The notes under the pieces: generated by a model
What the model was told of the DNA's origin: nothing
Databases searched by the model: none
What the model saw: the letters and a program-made list of their open reading frames with translations, nothing else
Program-made: the position numbers and the translations under genes
From: an uncultured Pelagibacteraceae bacterium
Lineage (GTDB): Bacteria; Pseudomonadota; Alphaproteobacteria; Pelagibacterales; Pelagibacteraceae
DNA: 64,000 bases
Direction: 5' to 3'
Assembly (NCBI GenBank): GCA_902595885.1
Contig: CACJRQ010000002.1
Coordinates: 42,109-106,108, forward strand
In this document: positions 9,187 to 18,325 of the stretch, piece by piece
Numbering within the stretch: the first letter of the stretch is position 1
Layout of the letters: each line of letters begins with the position of its first letter

Positions 9187-10623
9187 CTAGGCAATTTCAT
9201 ATTTTTTTTCTATAGACATAATAAATTCATTTATTTCATCTAATTTTTTTAGTTCCTCTTCATCATCTCGATTTGATGCTTGATCTCTTAAGGTATCAAT
9301 TTCTTGATAGGCCATTCCTATAGTTTGCCACTTTTCTCTATTTTTGCTTAAAATTCGTCTAGCAATTTCACTTTTTATATTTTTATATAAATCTGGTGGC
9401 AAAATATGCGGTGCTTCTTGATAAATAATTTTTTGCCCAAACCAACTACATCTTTTATCTTGAAACTTATCCAACATTCTTAATTTATCTTCCCAAGAAG
9501 AACTATGCCAAGTTTTAAATAATTGGGTGTCTTTATTGGGAATGAATTTTTCATATAAAGTTTCTTCAGGTAACAGATCTTCCTGGGTTTGAGTTTGAGC
9601 TTTTTCTTCAGCAGCCTCTCTATTAATGATTTGAATATTTTTACAAAAATTTTCACTATTTCTAACTATTTTTGCTCTTTTCTGGATTGTTTCTAAATCT
9701 AAGTCAGCATATGCCTTCTCTTTTAATGCAAACTTTTTATCTAAAACTACAGGAGCTTTGTTGGTTTTGATTACTCTAAGTGCTTTTGGACTAAACTTTT
9801 TTAAATAAACTTTAAGATCATTTATTGATAAATTTAACAAAGGTTCAGGATCTCTTCTTAAATCAAATAAATATCCCCAAGATACATATGATGGATGAAA
9901 ACAATGATCTGGATGTAATGTAGAGACAAGATACATCATATTTTTTCCCTTAACATTTTCGAAAATTGAATAAATACCCTCACTTTTTAAGATAGTTTCA
10001 ACGCTATTTTTTGTAGATGTACTTAAAAAATTTTCCCAATTGTCTTTATGTTTGTCTTTTATAATTCTTAGAATTTTTAAGCTTGTAAATGCATCATGAT
10101 AAGCAGTGTGTTGTTGAGATGTATCAAATCCTTGTTGTCTAGCTAAACCTTCTAAAGCTAGACTTTCATTTCCAGCTTCTGTTAATTCAGTCTTTAATGT
10201 TTCAGGATTCAAGGTTTGTGCTACTCTTGCAACATGTAAACCGTCATGTTCTTTATTAGGTGATGAATGTGTAATGTAAGGATATCTATTCCCTTTAAAA
10301 AAATTAAAATGAAACATTCGTCTATCAAAATTTAAGTTACTCCAACCCATGAATAATGCTGGGCCAGCTTTAGAGAAAAAATTTTCTACTGCGCCTAAAA
10401 AATCATAATGCGAGTAATTGCCTTTAGTAAGTAAATCAATACTTGTTGAATTAACTAATAAGGCCTTTGCACTTGGAACCTCACCCTCGGGCATTCTGCC
10501 ACGAATATTTAGCTTACCAATTTCTTTTAAGTTTTTATCAACAACTACAGCACCTACTTCAATTATTGAGCCCCAAATTGTACTATTTGTTGTTTCTGTA
10601 TCGTAAATTACTATTTTATCCAT
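9187..10623 (-). CDS. sbcB: Exodeoxyribonuclease I (DEDDh exonuclease)
   Basis: YDTETT, WSNLNFDRRMFHFNFF, HTAYHDAFTSLKIL; ExoI-like length. Confidence 0.88.
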   Translation of the reverse strand: MDKIVIYDTETTNSTIWGSIIEVGAVVVDKNLKEIGKLNIRGRMPEGEVPSAKALLVNSTSIDLLTKGNYSHYDFLGAVENFFSKAGPALFMGWSNLNFDRRMFHFNFFKGNRYPYITHSSPNKEHDGLHVARVAQTLNPETLKTELTEAGNESLALEGLARQQGFDTSQQHTAYHDAFTSLKILRIIKDKHKDNWENFLSTSTKNSVETILKSEGIYSIFENVKGKNMMYLVSTLHPDHCFHPSYVSWGYLFDLRRDPEPLLNLSINDLKVYLKKFSPKALRVIKTNKAPVVLDKKFALKEKAYADLDLETIQKRAKIVRNSENFCKNIQIINREAAEEKAQTQTQEDLLPEETLYEKFIPNKDTQLFKTWHSSSWEDKLRMLDKFQDKRCSWFGQKIIYQEAPHILPPDLYKNIKSEIARRILSKNREKWQTIGMAYQEIDTLRDQASNRDDEEELKKLDEINEFIMSIEKKYEIA

Positions 10624-10629
10624 AAAATC

Positions 10630-11316
10630 CTAAGTTAAATCTGATAGCTCATTAAATTTTTTTAATCTCCCCAAAAACAAATTTTGATAAACAATTAAAT
10701 CATGCCCTTGAATTTTAAACTCTTGGAATAATTTATCTACTGTGCAAACCAAAATTACACAAGAAGTGATATTGGAGTTATACACAATGTTATGTGCTAA
10801 TGAATATGCACTTGTTTGAAGAAGCCATGAGTCTATATATTCAGCCTTTTTAGGTTTATTACTTTGTTTAAAATCTATTATTGTTTCTTTTCCTTCATAA
10901 ACTCCGACACAATCAGCAGTACCTGCATACTTCTCTGGGTAATAAAGAGTACATTCAACACCCCAAATTTCATCCAATCTATTTTTCAAACCTTTTTCTA
11001 TAATTTCTTTAGCCATTAATTTGTATTGTTCGTTATCTTCAAAAAAACTTAAATTTTCTCTCCCAAGTAAATAAGACTCTAAATAGTTATGCATTTGAGA
11101 ACCTCTACTACTTGCTGCTTTTGTTATTGCCTCAGCCTCTTTTTGCCCAGTTCTTTCTCTCCAATTTGCTAATGCTGCTTTATCTTCTTCAGATCGAGTT
11201 GCATCTAAAATTGAAGTGACACTTGGTAATTTTGTTTCCCCTAATAAGTATCTTCTAATGCCATCAACTGTTGCTCTTGATGATTTTGGATAATCATATT
11301 TTTGATTCCACTGCAT
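10630..11316 (-). CDS. PD-(D/E)XK exonuclease, MGME1/RecB-like
   Basis: PSVTSIL...NWRERTGQ..SSRGSQMHNYLE...YAGTADCVGVYEGKETIIDFKQSNKPKK; listed ORF starts at 11421 inside rmuC, ATG at 11316 (MQWNQKY) preferred. Confidence 0.8.
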   Translation of the reverse strand: MQWNQKYDYPKSSRATVDGIRRYLLGETKLPSVTSILDATRSEEDKAALANWRERTGQKEAEAITKAASSRGSQMHNYLESYLLGRENLSFFEDNEQYKLMAKEIIEKGLKNRLDEIWGVECTLYYPEKYAGTADCVGVYEGKETIIDFKQSNKPKKAEYIDSWLLQTSAYSLAHNIVYNSNITSCVILVCTVDKLFQEFKIQGHDLIVYQNLFLGRLKKFNELSDLT

Positions 11317-11353
11317 GAGATTTCTTATAGACGTTATTAAGGAAAAAAAGAAA

Positions 11354-12451
11354 TTAATTTTTAAGCTGCCTATTTCGTTCAACAAATTTTTCCACGTTTT
11401 CAGTTTGTACAGCTTTCTCAACCTGCTCGGGATCTTTAATATTTTCTAAGGTTCTTGAAATTGATCTTGCATCCGTTCCAAATTTATCGACAACTCCCAT
11501 AGCATCTTCTAATTTTTTTCTAAGAACTATAATGTTGTCAAAATGTTTAGAAAATCTTGTACTGATTGTTTTTAAATGATTATAAATTTCCGTTGCACCT
11601 TTTTGTACCTTCAATGATTGAAATCCCATATGTAAAGACTGTAAGTAAGCAGAAAGAGTATTAGGTCCACATATTACAACTTTATATTTTTTCATTAACT
11701 CTTGAGTTAATAATTCTTTTGTACTTGGATCCTGGTATTCAGTTAACTCTTTGTATAAACTTTCTGTAGGAGCATATACGATTGCAAAATCAGTAGTTTT
11801 TGGTGGAACAATATATTTTTCATTAACACTTTTAGCTTTTGCTTTAAACGCTGAGGCTAATTTTGCTCTAGCATCTGCAACAGCCCTTTTGTCTTCCGCG
11901 TCATGACCATCAGTAATTGCTTTGAATTTTTCTACTGGAAAATGACTATCAACAGGAACTAAAACATCTCCTTGAAGCTTTATTGCAAATTCAACATTTT
12001 CACTGGTGTCCTCTTTCATTTTAACATTCGTCATGAATTGAGAGGCTGGTAGCAAATCTTTAATTAGAACATCTAAGCTAAATTCTGCAAGAGTTCCATA
12101 TTTCTTAACTCCAGCTAAAATTTTAGTTATCCCCTCTTGGCTTTGATTTAATAGTTGAACTTGTTGATTAAAATTACCAACCTTTTCCTCTACCTTGGTT
12201 AAAGTTTCAGTCATATCTTTAGTAACCCCAGTTGATAGATTATTAAATGAAGTCGACATTGCACCAAGTGAGCTATTGATTGTGGTGTTTAAGCTATCTT
12301 TTAAACTTGATATTTCTGATTTTAAATTAGCTATTTCCTCAGCTTCTTTGTTTTCATTTTCATCTTTTGGCTTAGTTTTTAAATTTAGATAAAGAATAGC
12401 TAAAACGCCGCCTAATAACAAAACTAGTAAAATTAACAATATATTATCCAT
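11354..12451 (-). CDS. rmuC: DNA recombination protein RmuC
   Basis: N-terminal TM + coiled coil, then GDVLVPVDSHFPVEKF, CGPNTLSAYLQSLHMGFQSL. Confidence 0.93.
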   Translation of the reverse strand: MDNILLILLVLLLGGVLAILYLNLKTKPKDENENKEAEEIANLKSEISSLKDSLNTTINSSLGAMSTSFNNLSTGVTKDMTETLTKVEEKVGNFNQQVQLLNQSQEGITKILAGVKKYGTLAEFSLDVLIKDLLPASQFMTNVKMKEDTSENVEFAIKLQGDVLVPVDSHFPVEKFKAITDGHDAEDKRAVADARAKLASAFKAKAKSVNEKYIVPPKTTDFAIVYAPTESLYKELTEYQDPSTKELLTQELMKKYKVVICGPNTLSAYLQSLHMGFQSLKVQKGATEIYNHLKTISTRFSKHFDNIIVLRKKLEDAMGVVDKFGTDARSISRTLENIKDPEQVEKAVQTENVEKFVERNRQLKN

Positions 12452-12515
12452 GATTCTAATTTTTTATTTTATCGTAAATATTTGATTAATGTATTTAAAT
12501 ATTTAAAAATACTTT

Positions 12516-12647
12516 ATGGAACTAATTTTAGTATTAAAAATATTCTTTATTATTTGTGTTATTGTTGCACTTTATGCAATTATTAGAAATCTAGATATTA
12601 TCAAAATTATACTAATTTATTGGAAAGACTTAATTTTTAGAAAGTAA
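12516..12647 (+). CDS. Putative 43-aa single-pass membrane microprotein
   Basis: MELILVLKIFFIICVIVALYAIIRNLDIIKIILIYWKDLIFRK; fills the gap between rmuC and hisG, convergent overlap with the hisG 3' end; not in supplied track. Confidence 0.35.
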   Translation: MELILVLKIFFIICVIVALYAIIRNLDIIKIILIYWKDLIFRK

Positions 12648-13322
12648 TTTTACTATTTTTTTAAGACCCATTTTATTATTGGATGACTTAGAAATCATCA
12701 TGCAGGCCTCTGATCTTAATATTTCTCCATCCTTTAAAATACGTAAATTGTTTGCTTTTAACGTTTCTCCGGTAGAAGTGATATCTGTAATTATTTCCGA
12801 TGAGCCTGTAAAAGGATAGGCTTCAGTTGCACCCAAACTATCAATTAATTTGAATTGAGTAACTCCCTTTGAAAACAAAAATTCCCTTGTTAAGTTTGGA
12901 TATTTTGTTGCTACTCTTAATCTTTTCTTTTTCTTATCTTTAAATTCAAATGCAATTTCCTCTAAATCTGCAACAGTTTGTACATCTATCCATGGATCAG
13001 GAATTGCAACTACTAATGTGGCCCTGCCAAAGTTATATCTTTTTAAAACATTAATTTTCTTTTGAGTATTTATTTCACTCTCATTTAATAAATCAAAGCC
13101 AGAAAAACCTATATCCAAAGATCCATCTCCAAGTCTTTCTATTATCTCTCTTGCATGAAGATATAAAATCTTAATATTTTTATATTGCTTTATTGACCCT
13201 AAAAGATCTCTTTCTCCTCTCTCAGAAATAAGAGTTAATTTATTTTTTTTAAAAATATTTAAAACATCTTTTCTGAGTCGGCCTTTACTTGGAATTCCAA
13301 TATTTAAAATATTTTTTGTCAT
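12630..13322 (-). CDS. hisG: ATP phosphoribosyltransferase, short form
   Basis: GIPSKGRLRKD, DIGFSGFDLL, GATEAYPFTGSSEIITDITSTGETL; paired with hisZ. Confidence 0.94.
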   Translation of the reverse strand: MTKNILNIGIPSKGRLRKDVLNIFKKNKLTLISERGERDLLGSIKQYKNIKILYLHAREIIERLGDGSLDIGFSGFDLLNESEINTQKKINVLKRYNFGRATLVVAIPDPWIDVQTVADLEEIAFEFKDKKKKRLRVATKYPNLTREFLFSKGVTQFKLIDSLGATEAYPFTGSSEIITDITSTGETLKANNLRILKDGEILRSEACMMISKSSNNKMGLKKIVKLLSKN

Positions 13323-14374
13323 TAGTAATTTAAATTTAAAGCAGCACCTACTGCAGGAGTTTGTTTTTTTGATCCTAAGTCAGAAATTAAACCATCATAA
13401 CGACCACCATTAATAATATTTTTTAATGAGTTTTTAGATTTAATATCAATTTTAAAAACCATTCCGGTGTAATATTCTAATTGTCTTCCAAAGGATGCTG
13501 AAAATACTACATTTAATTTTGAAACCTTGTTATTAGAAATTGGAAAATATTTTTGATCTACAGCTAAATTTATTCTGTTTTTTTTAAAAAATTTGTTTAA
13601 CTCAATTGCTGCTTTATTTATTGGACATTTTATTTTTAAGAAATCTTTTATTATTTTTGAAACATTTTTTCCTTTACTGGCTCTTCTGGGGTCTTTTATT
13701 TTCTGATCAAATCTTTTTAATATTTCATTAATTGTTCTTCCAGCCACAACATTTGACAAATCTTCTTTAAGCATTTTCACGTAACGCTTTTTATCTATTT
13801 CTACGATTGTTGGATCAACATCTGAATTAGTTTCTAATCTTTTTAATAAATCATTAAAATATTCCTCTCTCCAGAAGTGCCTGGACAATCTTAACTTCCA
13901 TCTCTTTGGAATATCTAATTTTGAAATTAACAAATTAAATATTTCAACATTTCCAATAGTGAGTATTCCTGAAGAATATTTTATATTTTGAAGTGATTTA
14001 AGAGATGTATTTATAATTTCTTTATCGTCATTTTTTTCATCCTTTGATCCTAAAATTTCAAATCCAATTTGATTTCTAATGATTGAGTCTTTTTTGTTTT
14101 GCGATTTTCGATAAGCTTGACCGCTATAAAAAATTTTTTCCTTACCCTTTAAATTATTTTCTAAATATCTTAAACAAGATGCAATCGTCAAATCTGGTCT
14201 TAGACATAACTCACTTCCATTTTGATCAGTAAAAGAAAAGATAAACTTTCTAAAGTTTTCTCCTGATCTTTGAACAATGTGATTTGCCTCAATTACTGAG
14301 GGTAAATCAATATATTTAAAACCCTTAGACTTCACTGATCTAAGGATACTTTCAGATAAGTTTTTTGACTTCAT
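13322..14374 (-). CDS. hisZ: ATP phosphoribosyltransferase regulatory subunit (HisS paralogue)
   Basis: Class-II synthetase-like fold motifs (LRPDLTIASCLRYL, GGRYDGLISDLG) without full HisRS; between hisS and hisG. Confidence 0.88.
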   Translation of the reverse strand: MKSKNLSESILRSVKSKGFKYIDLPSVIEANHIVQRSGENFRKFIFSFTDQNGSELCLRPDLTIASCLRYLENNLKGKEKIFYSGQAYRKSQNKKDSIIRNQIGFEILGSKDEKNDDKEIINTSLKSLQNIKYSSGILTIGNVEIFNLLISKLDIPKRWKLRLSRHFWREEYFNDLLKRLETNSDVDPTIVEIDKKRYVKMLKEDLSNVVAGRTINEILKRFDQKIKDPRRASKGKNVSKIIKDFLKIKCPINKAAIELNKFFKKNRINLAVDQKYFPISNNKVSKLNVVFSASFGRQLEYYTGMVFKIDIKSKNSLKNIINGGRYDGLISDLGSKKQTPAVGAALNLNY

Positions 14375-15746
14375 CGATTAAATTTTCTTTTGGAAATGTT
14401 TTATTGTTTTCACCCTTAGTACCTTTCAGGTTTTTTATAGTGACTGTATTTTCATTAAATTCATTTTCACCACATATAATTGCAACATCCAACTCACGTT
14501 TATTTGCTAGGGTTAGTTGCTTACCTAAATTTTTCTTTGTATCTAGAAAAATTTCAGCATTGATATTATTATTTCTTAATAGATCTAAAATTTCATAGTA
14601 ATTTTTAAGATATTTTTCATCCATTACACAAACTAAAACTGGTTTTTGACTATCTACTTTTATTTGATCTAATTGCATCAAAGCAAATAACAATCTATCA
14701 ACTCCAAAACTAATTCCGGTGCCTGGAATATCCACACCTTTAAATCTCGAAATTAATTTTGCATAGGCTCCACCAGAACAAATACTACCTATATCGACCT
14801 CTTTACCTTTATTATTTGTAACTTTAAAATTTAAGTTTGTTTCAACAATGAAATCTGAATAATAAGCCAATCCCCTAACAATTGTAAAATTTGTTTTGAC
14901 CTGATTTATATTTGAACTGTAACCCAATACTTCAAATACTTGTTCTAATTCCTTTATACCTTCTTGAGACAATGGATTTTTTAATGTTTCTTTTAATTCT
15001 TTTAAATCTTTAATTTTTAGAAAATTAAGTATTTCAGACGCTTGTTCATCGTTTAAATCTGCACCCTTAGTGATTGCACCACTAATATCTTTTCTCTCTT
15101 TTTTAAGCAGATCTTCAACACCTTTTAAACCAAAACCTGGTTTATCTAATTTATCAATTGCCCTAATTACTTTTACTTGCTTTTCTTCTGATATTTTTAA
15201 ATCATCAATTAATCCTTGAACTATTTTTCTGTTACTAACATTGATTGTAAATTGATCTTTTTTTAGACCACAATCTAACAAGGTACTTGATATTAAATTG
15301 CAAAGCTCCGCATTTGCTTGAGCAGGATTAACATTTCCAACGATATCAAAATCTGCTTGCATAAATTCTCTGTATCTTCCATTACCAGCCTTTTCATTTC
15401 TAAAGACATTTTGAATGGCATACCTTTTAAAAATTGATGGAAGCTCTTGATTATTTTGTGCAACAAATCTAGCTAGCGGGCTTGAAAGGTCATACCTAAG
15501 AGTAATGCTTTTTTCTCCATCTTGAAACGAGAATACATCAGACATAGGATTAGCATCATCTTCTGCCAAAAAAGATCCTATATTTTCACTTATCTCAAAC
15601 GAAGGGGTTTCTAAAGCCTCAGCTCCAAATTTAATAAAATTATTCTCAATAGCTTTTAAAAGCTTTTTTTTGAGAAGAAGTTTTTTATCCCAACGATCTT
15701 CAAATCCTGAAGGTAATCCAGGAATTAATTTTTTTTCTTTATTCAT
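14352..15746 (-). CDS. hisS: Histidyl-tRNA synthetase
   Basis: LRYDLSSPLARFVAQN, RNEKAGNGRYREFMQADFDIVG, GLAYYSDFIVE; ATG at 15746 (MNKEKKLIPG), not the ORF-track start inside the tRNA. Confidence 0.95.
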   Translation of the reverse strand: MNKEKKLIPGLPSGFEDRWDKKLLLKKKLLKAIENNFIKFGAEALETPSFEISENIGSFLAEDDANPMSDVFSFQDGEKSITLRYDLSSPLARFVAQNNQELPSIFKRYAIQNVFRNEKAGNGRYREFMQADFDIVGNVNPAQANAELCNLISSTLLDCGLKKDQFTINVSNRKIVQGLIDDLKISEEKQVKVIRAIDKLDKPGFGLKGVEDLLKKERKDISGAITKGADLNDEQASEILNFLKIKDLKELKETLKNPLSQEGIKELEQVFEVLGYSSNINQVKTNFTIVRGLAYYSDFIVETNLNFKVTNNKGKEVDIGSICSGGAYAKLISRFKGVDIPGTGISFGVDRLLFALMQLDQIKVDSQKPVLVCVMDEKYLKNYYEILDLLRNNNINAEIFLDTKKNLGKQLTLANKRELDVAIICGENEFNENTVTIKNLKGTKGENNKTFPKENLIDEVKKLI

Positions 15747-15750
15747 TTTT

Positions 15751-15825
15751 TGGTACCCGGGCTGAGAGTCGAACTCAAACTTAAAGTTCCACAAACTTCC
15801 GTGCTAACCATTACACCACCCGGGC
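15751..15825 (-). tRNA. tRNA-His(GTG)
   Basis: Reverse complement GCCCGGGTGGTGTAATGGTTAGCACGGAAGTTTGTGGAACTTTAAGTTTGAGTTCGACTCTCAGCCCGGGTACCA folds to cloverleaf; loop TTGTGGA; CCA encoded. Confidence 0.93.
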
Positions 15826-15865
15826 TTATCCTCTTTGTTTTTATCTTATTTTATGTGGATTTAAA

Positions 15866-15871
15866 ATTATA
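15866..15871 (-). promoter_or_regulatory. Candidate -10 box (TATAAT) upstream of tRNA-His/hisS
   Basis: Exact TATAAT on minus strand 40 nt upstream of tRNA-His 5' end. Confidence 0.35.
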
Positions 15872-16002
15872 ATATAAATAAATAGCCTACTGGCTATGGA
15901 AACAGTTTCTGTGGGTACTTCTAAAAGTCTTTCTGTATGTAGTATTTATATTCATGAGCAGTCTTTTAGACAAAAAAAATTATTATTCAAGGTCTAAATA
16001 GA

Positions 16003-16042
16003 AAAAGGACGTTTATCTATTTGATAGATAAAACGCCCTTTT
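16003..16042 (-). terminator. Rho-independent terminator after cspA
   Basis: Near-perfect ~17-bp hairpin AAAAGGGCGTTTTATCTA-TCAAA-TAGATAAACGTCCTTTTT on minus strand with U-tract, just downstream of cspA stop. Confidence 0.8.
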
Positions 16043-16056
16043 AAATAATTTCTAAA

Positions 16057-16269
16057 TTAGTCTATTTTTTTTAAATTGACTGCAGAAGGACCTTTGGGAC
16101 CATCTTCTAATGTGAATTCAAGTTTATCACCTTCATTGAGATATCTCATACCAGCAGCTTTTACTGCTGAAGCGTGAACAAAGGCATCTTTTTCTTTATC
16201 ATCTCTTTCAATGAAGCCATATCCCTTTTTACCATTATACCATTTAATTTTTCCTTGTAGTGTACTCAT
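16057..16269 (-). CDS. cspA: Cold-shock protein
   Basis: GKIKWYNGKKGYGFIERDDKEKDAFVHASAV. Confidence 0.96.
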   Translation of the reverse strand: MSTLQGKIKWYNGKKGYGFIERDDKEKDAFVHASAVKAAGMRYLNEGDKLEFTLEDGPKGPSAVNLKKID

Positions 16270-16295
16270 CTTATTTCTTAGTCCTTTTGTTATTT

Positions 16296-16326
16296 ATTAT
16301 ATCTTAAAGGTAATTTCTTTTAAGAT
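16296..16326 (-). promoter_or_regulatory. cspA upstream hairpin plus -10-like TATAAT
   Basis: Inverted repeat ATCTTAAA..TTTAAGAT (16301-16326) abutting TATAAT (16296-16301, minus strand). Confidence 0.4.
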
Positions 16327-16349
16327 TATTTCAAGATGAAAGTTTTTGG

Positions 16350-16424
16350 TGGTGGCTGAGGAAGGATTCGCACCTCCGACACAAGCCTTTTCAGGGCTCT
16401 GCTCTACTCCTGAGCTACTCAGCC
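16350..16424 (-). tRNA. tRNA-Phe(GAA)
   Basis: Reverse complement GGCTGAGTAGCTCAGGAGTAGAGCAGAGCCCTGAAAAGGCTTGTGTCGGAGGTGCGAATCCTTCCTCAGCCACCA; anticodon loop CTGAAAA; CCA encoded. Confidence 0.95.
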
Positions 16425-16428
16425 TTAT

Positions 16429-16644
16429 TTATCCCCTAAAGATAATTCTTCCTTTAGTAAGATCGTAAGGTGTCATTTCAACTGTCACATTATCACCTTG
16501 GAGAACTCTAATTCTGTTTTTTCTTAACTTACCAGCTGTATGGGCAGTAACAGTATGTCCATTTTCTAATTTTACTCTAAACATAGCGTTCGGAAGTAGG
16601 TCTATCACTGTACCTTTAAATTCCAGTAAGTCTTGTTTTGACAA
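16429..16644 (-). CDS. infA: Translation initiation factor IF-1
   Basis: [47 protein letters not shown]. Confidence 0.97.
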   Translation of the reverse strand: MSKQDLLEFKGTVIDLLPNAMFRVKLENGHTVTAHTAGKLRKNRIRVLQGDNVTVEMTPYDLTKGRIIFRG

Positions 16645-16646
16645 AT

Positions 16647-17930
16647 TTATTTTCTCCTTATTCGTTTTACTACAGATTGAGCGTGTCCAACCAACCCTTC
16701 GTAATTTGCAAGTGTTATAACTGATGGTCCAAGACTTTCAATACCCTTTTTTGATAAGTTTATGTATGAAATCCTTTTATAAAATTCATTCACACTTATA
16801 CCGCTTGAGTATTTTGCAGAACCATTAGTTGGCAACACATGGTTTGATCCAACATTATAATCAGTCATTGCCATCACTGCATATCTTCCTAAACATATTG
16901 ATCCTGAATTTTTTATTTTTGGAACTAACGATTTATAATTTTTAATATTTAATTCCAAATGTTCTGGTGCAATTTTATTTACAACACTTATTATTTTAGC
17001 GTCTGAGGAAACATACATGAGAATTCCATTATTAATTAAACTTCTTTTTGCAACAGAAGCTCTTGGAATTTCTTTTAATTGTTTAGTAATTTCAATTTTT
17101 ACTTTATCTAGCAAATTTTTGTCTTTTGAAATCAAAATACATTGTGCAAGAATATCATGTTCAGCTTGTCCAATTAAATCACTTGCAACCCACTCAGGAT
17201 TTGAGAATTTGTCACAAACGACAGTCACTTCTGAAGGACCTGCAGTCATACCTTCAATTCCAACAACGCCAAAAACTTCTTTTTTTGCCGCCGCAACATA
17301 TGCGTTTCCTGGACCAACTATTTTATGAACTTTTTTAATTTTTTTAGTCCCATAAGATACTGCTGCAATAGCAGAAGGGCCCCCGATAGAATAAATTTCT
17401 TTTATTCTGCATTTTTTTGCGGCGTATAATACGGCTGGATTTTGTTTTCCTTTATAGCCTGGATTAATCATAACTATTCTCTTAACACCTGCTACAATTG
17501 CAGGAATAGCATTCATCAATACACTCGATGGGTATGAAGCAGTAGAACCAGGAACATAAATTGCAACAGACTCTAAAGGCACATATTTATATTCAAGTTT
17601 GTTTTTTAATTTATCTGTATAAGTAATATTTTTAAATTTTTGAAGTGAATGAAATTTATAAATTCTATTATAAGCCTTATCGATTGCCTTCTTTACTTTT
17701 TTATCAAGTGAATTAATAGATTTTTTTATTTGTTTTGAGCTTGGAATAATTATCTTGTTTTGATTAAATCTTTTCTCGTATTTTAATAATGCTTTATCTC
17801 CATTTTTTTTAACATCTTTAATTATATTTGTTACAGAAACAGAATCTGATTGAATTTTTTTTTTTCTCTGTAAAAGCAAATTCTCTAATAATTTATCAAA
17901 ATTTTTACTTTTACTATTTAGTATCTTCAT
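16647..17930 (-). CDS. hisD: Histidinol dehydrogenase
   Basis: [50 protein letters not shown]. Confidence 0.96.
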   Translation of the reverse strand: MKILNSKSKNFDKLLENLLLQRKKKIQSDSVSVTNIIKDVKKNGDKALLKYEKRFNQNKIIIPSSKQIKKSINSLDKKVKKAIDKAYNRIYKFHSLQKFKNITYTDKLKNKLEYKYVPLESVAIYVPGSTASYPSSVLMNAIPAIVAGVKRIVMINPGYKGKQNPAVLYAAKKCRIKEIYSIGGPSAIAAVSYGTKKIKKVHKIVGPGNAYVAAAKKEVFGVVGIEGMTAGPSEVTVVCDKFSNPEWVASDLIGQAEHDILAQCILISKDKNLLDKVKIEITKQLKEIPRASVAKRSLINNGILMYVSSDAKIISVVNKIAPEHLELNIKNYKSLVPKIKNSGSICLGRYAVMAMTDYNVGSNHVLPTNGSAKYSSGISVNEFYKRISYINLSKKGIESLGPSVITLANYEGLVGHAQSVVKRIRRK

Positions 17931-17932
17931 AA

Positions 17933-18325
17933 CTATTTAATTTCACTTTGATCCTCTAATCTTGCTTCAATAGTTTCTGTAGTTAAAGCAATATGAGCAT
18001 TGTTATTAAAAATAAGATTTATTTCATAAAGATCATTATTTTTCAAATAATCTATACCGATTAGTTCTAAAACTATTTCTTGATTTGATTGATCAATGTT
18101 CTTTGATCTTACTTTATCAACAAAATCAAACCTACAAATGCTATTGATTTTTTTATCTTCCTGATTACTTTCAACCTTGATTCTTTCAATTGATAATAAA
18201 AAAACCTTATTGGATGCAAGATATTTTATATCTGCAATTTTAACCTTAGCCCCTGAACTACAAGCTGAAATCATTTGCAAACCTTCTTGGTCGCTCGCTA
18301 TTATTTTTGCTAAATATTTATTCAC
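17933..18325 (-). CDS. DUF2948 family protein
   Basis: Position between murA and hisD, typical of alphaproteobacteria; IASDQEGLQMISACSSGAKVKIADIKYL. Confidence 0.7.
   Translation of the reverse strand: MNKYLAKIIASDQEGLQMISACSSGAKVKIADIKYLASNKVFLLSIERIKVESNQEDKKINSICRFDFVDKVRSKNIDQSNQEIVLELIGIDYLKNNDLYEINLIFNNNAHIALTTETIEARLEDQSEIK

Noticed and set aside
15744-15794. ORF-track N-terminal extension of hisS to 15794
   Set aside because: The extension is translated from tRNA-His sequence; the conserved protein starts at MNKEKKLIPG (15746).
15887-15955. 22-aa minus-strand ORF MNINTTYRKTFRSTHRNCFHSQ as a histidine leader peptide
   Set aside because: Only two His residues, not consecutive, and the TATAAT-like element for tRNA-His lies downstream of it; no attenuator-like alternative hairpins seen.
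15896-15997. 33-aa plus-strand ORF METVSVGTSKSLSVCSIYIHEQSFRQKKLLFKV
   Set aside because: Lies in the spacer between the cspA terminator and tRNA-His on the opposite strand; no motif or coupling supports translation.
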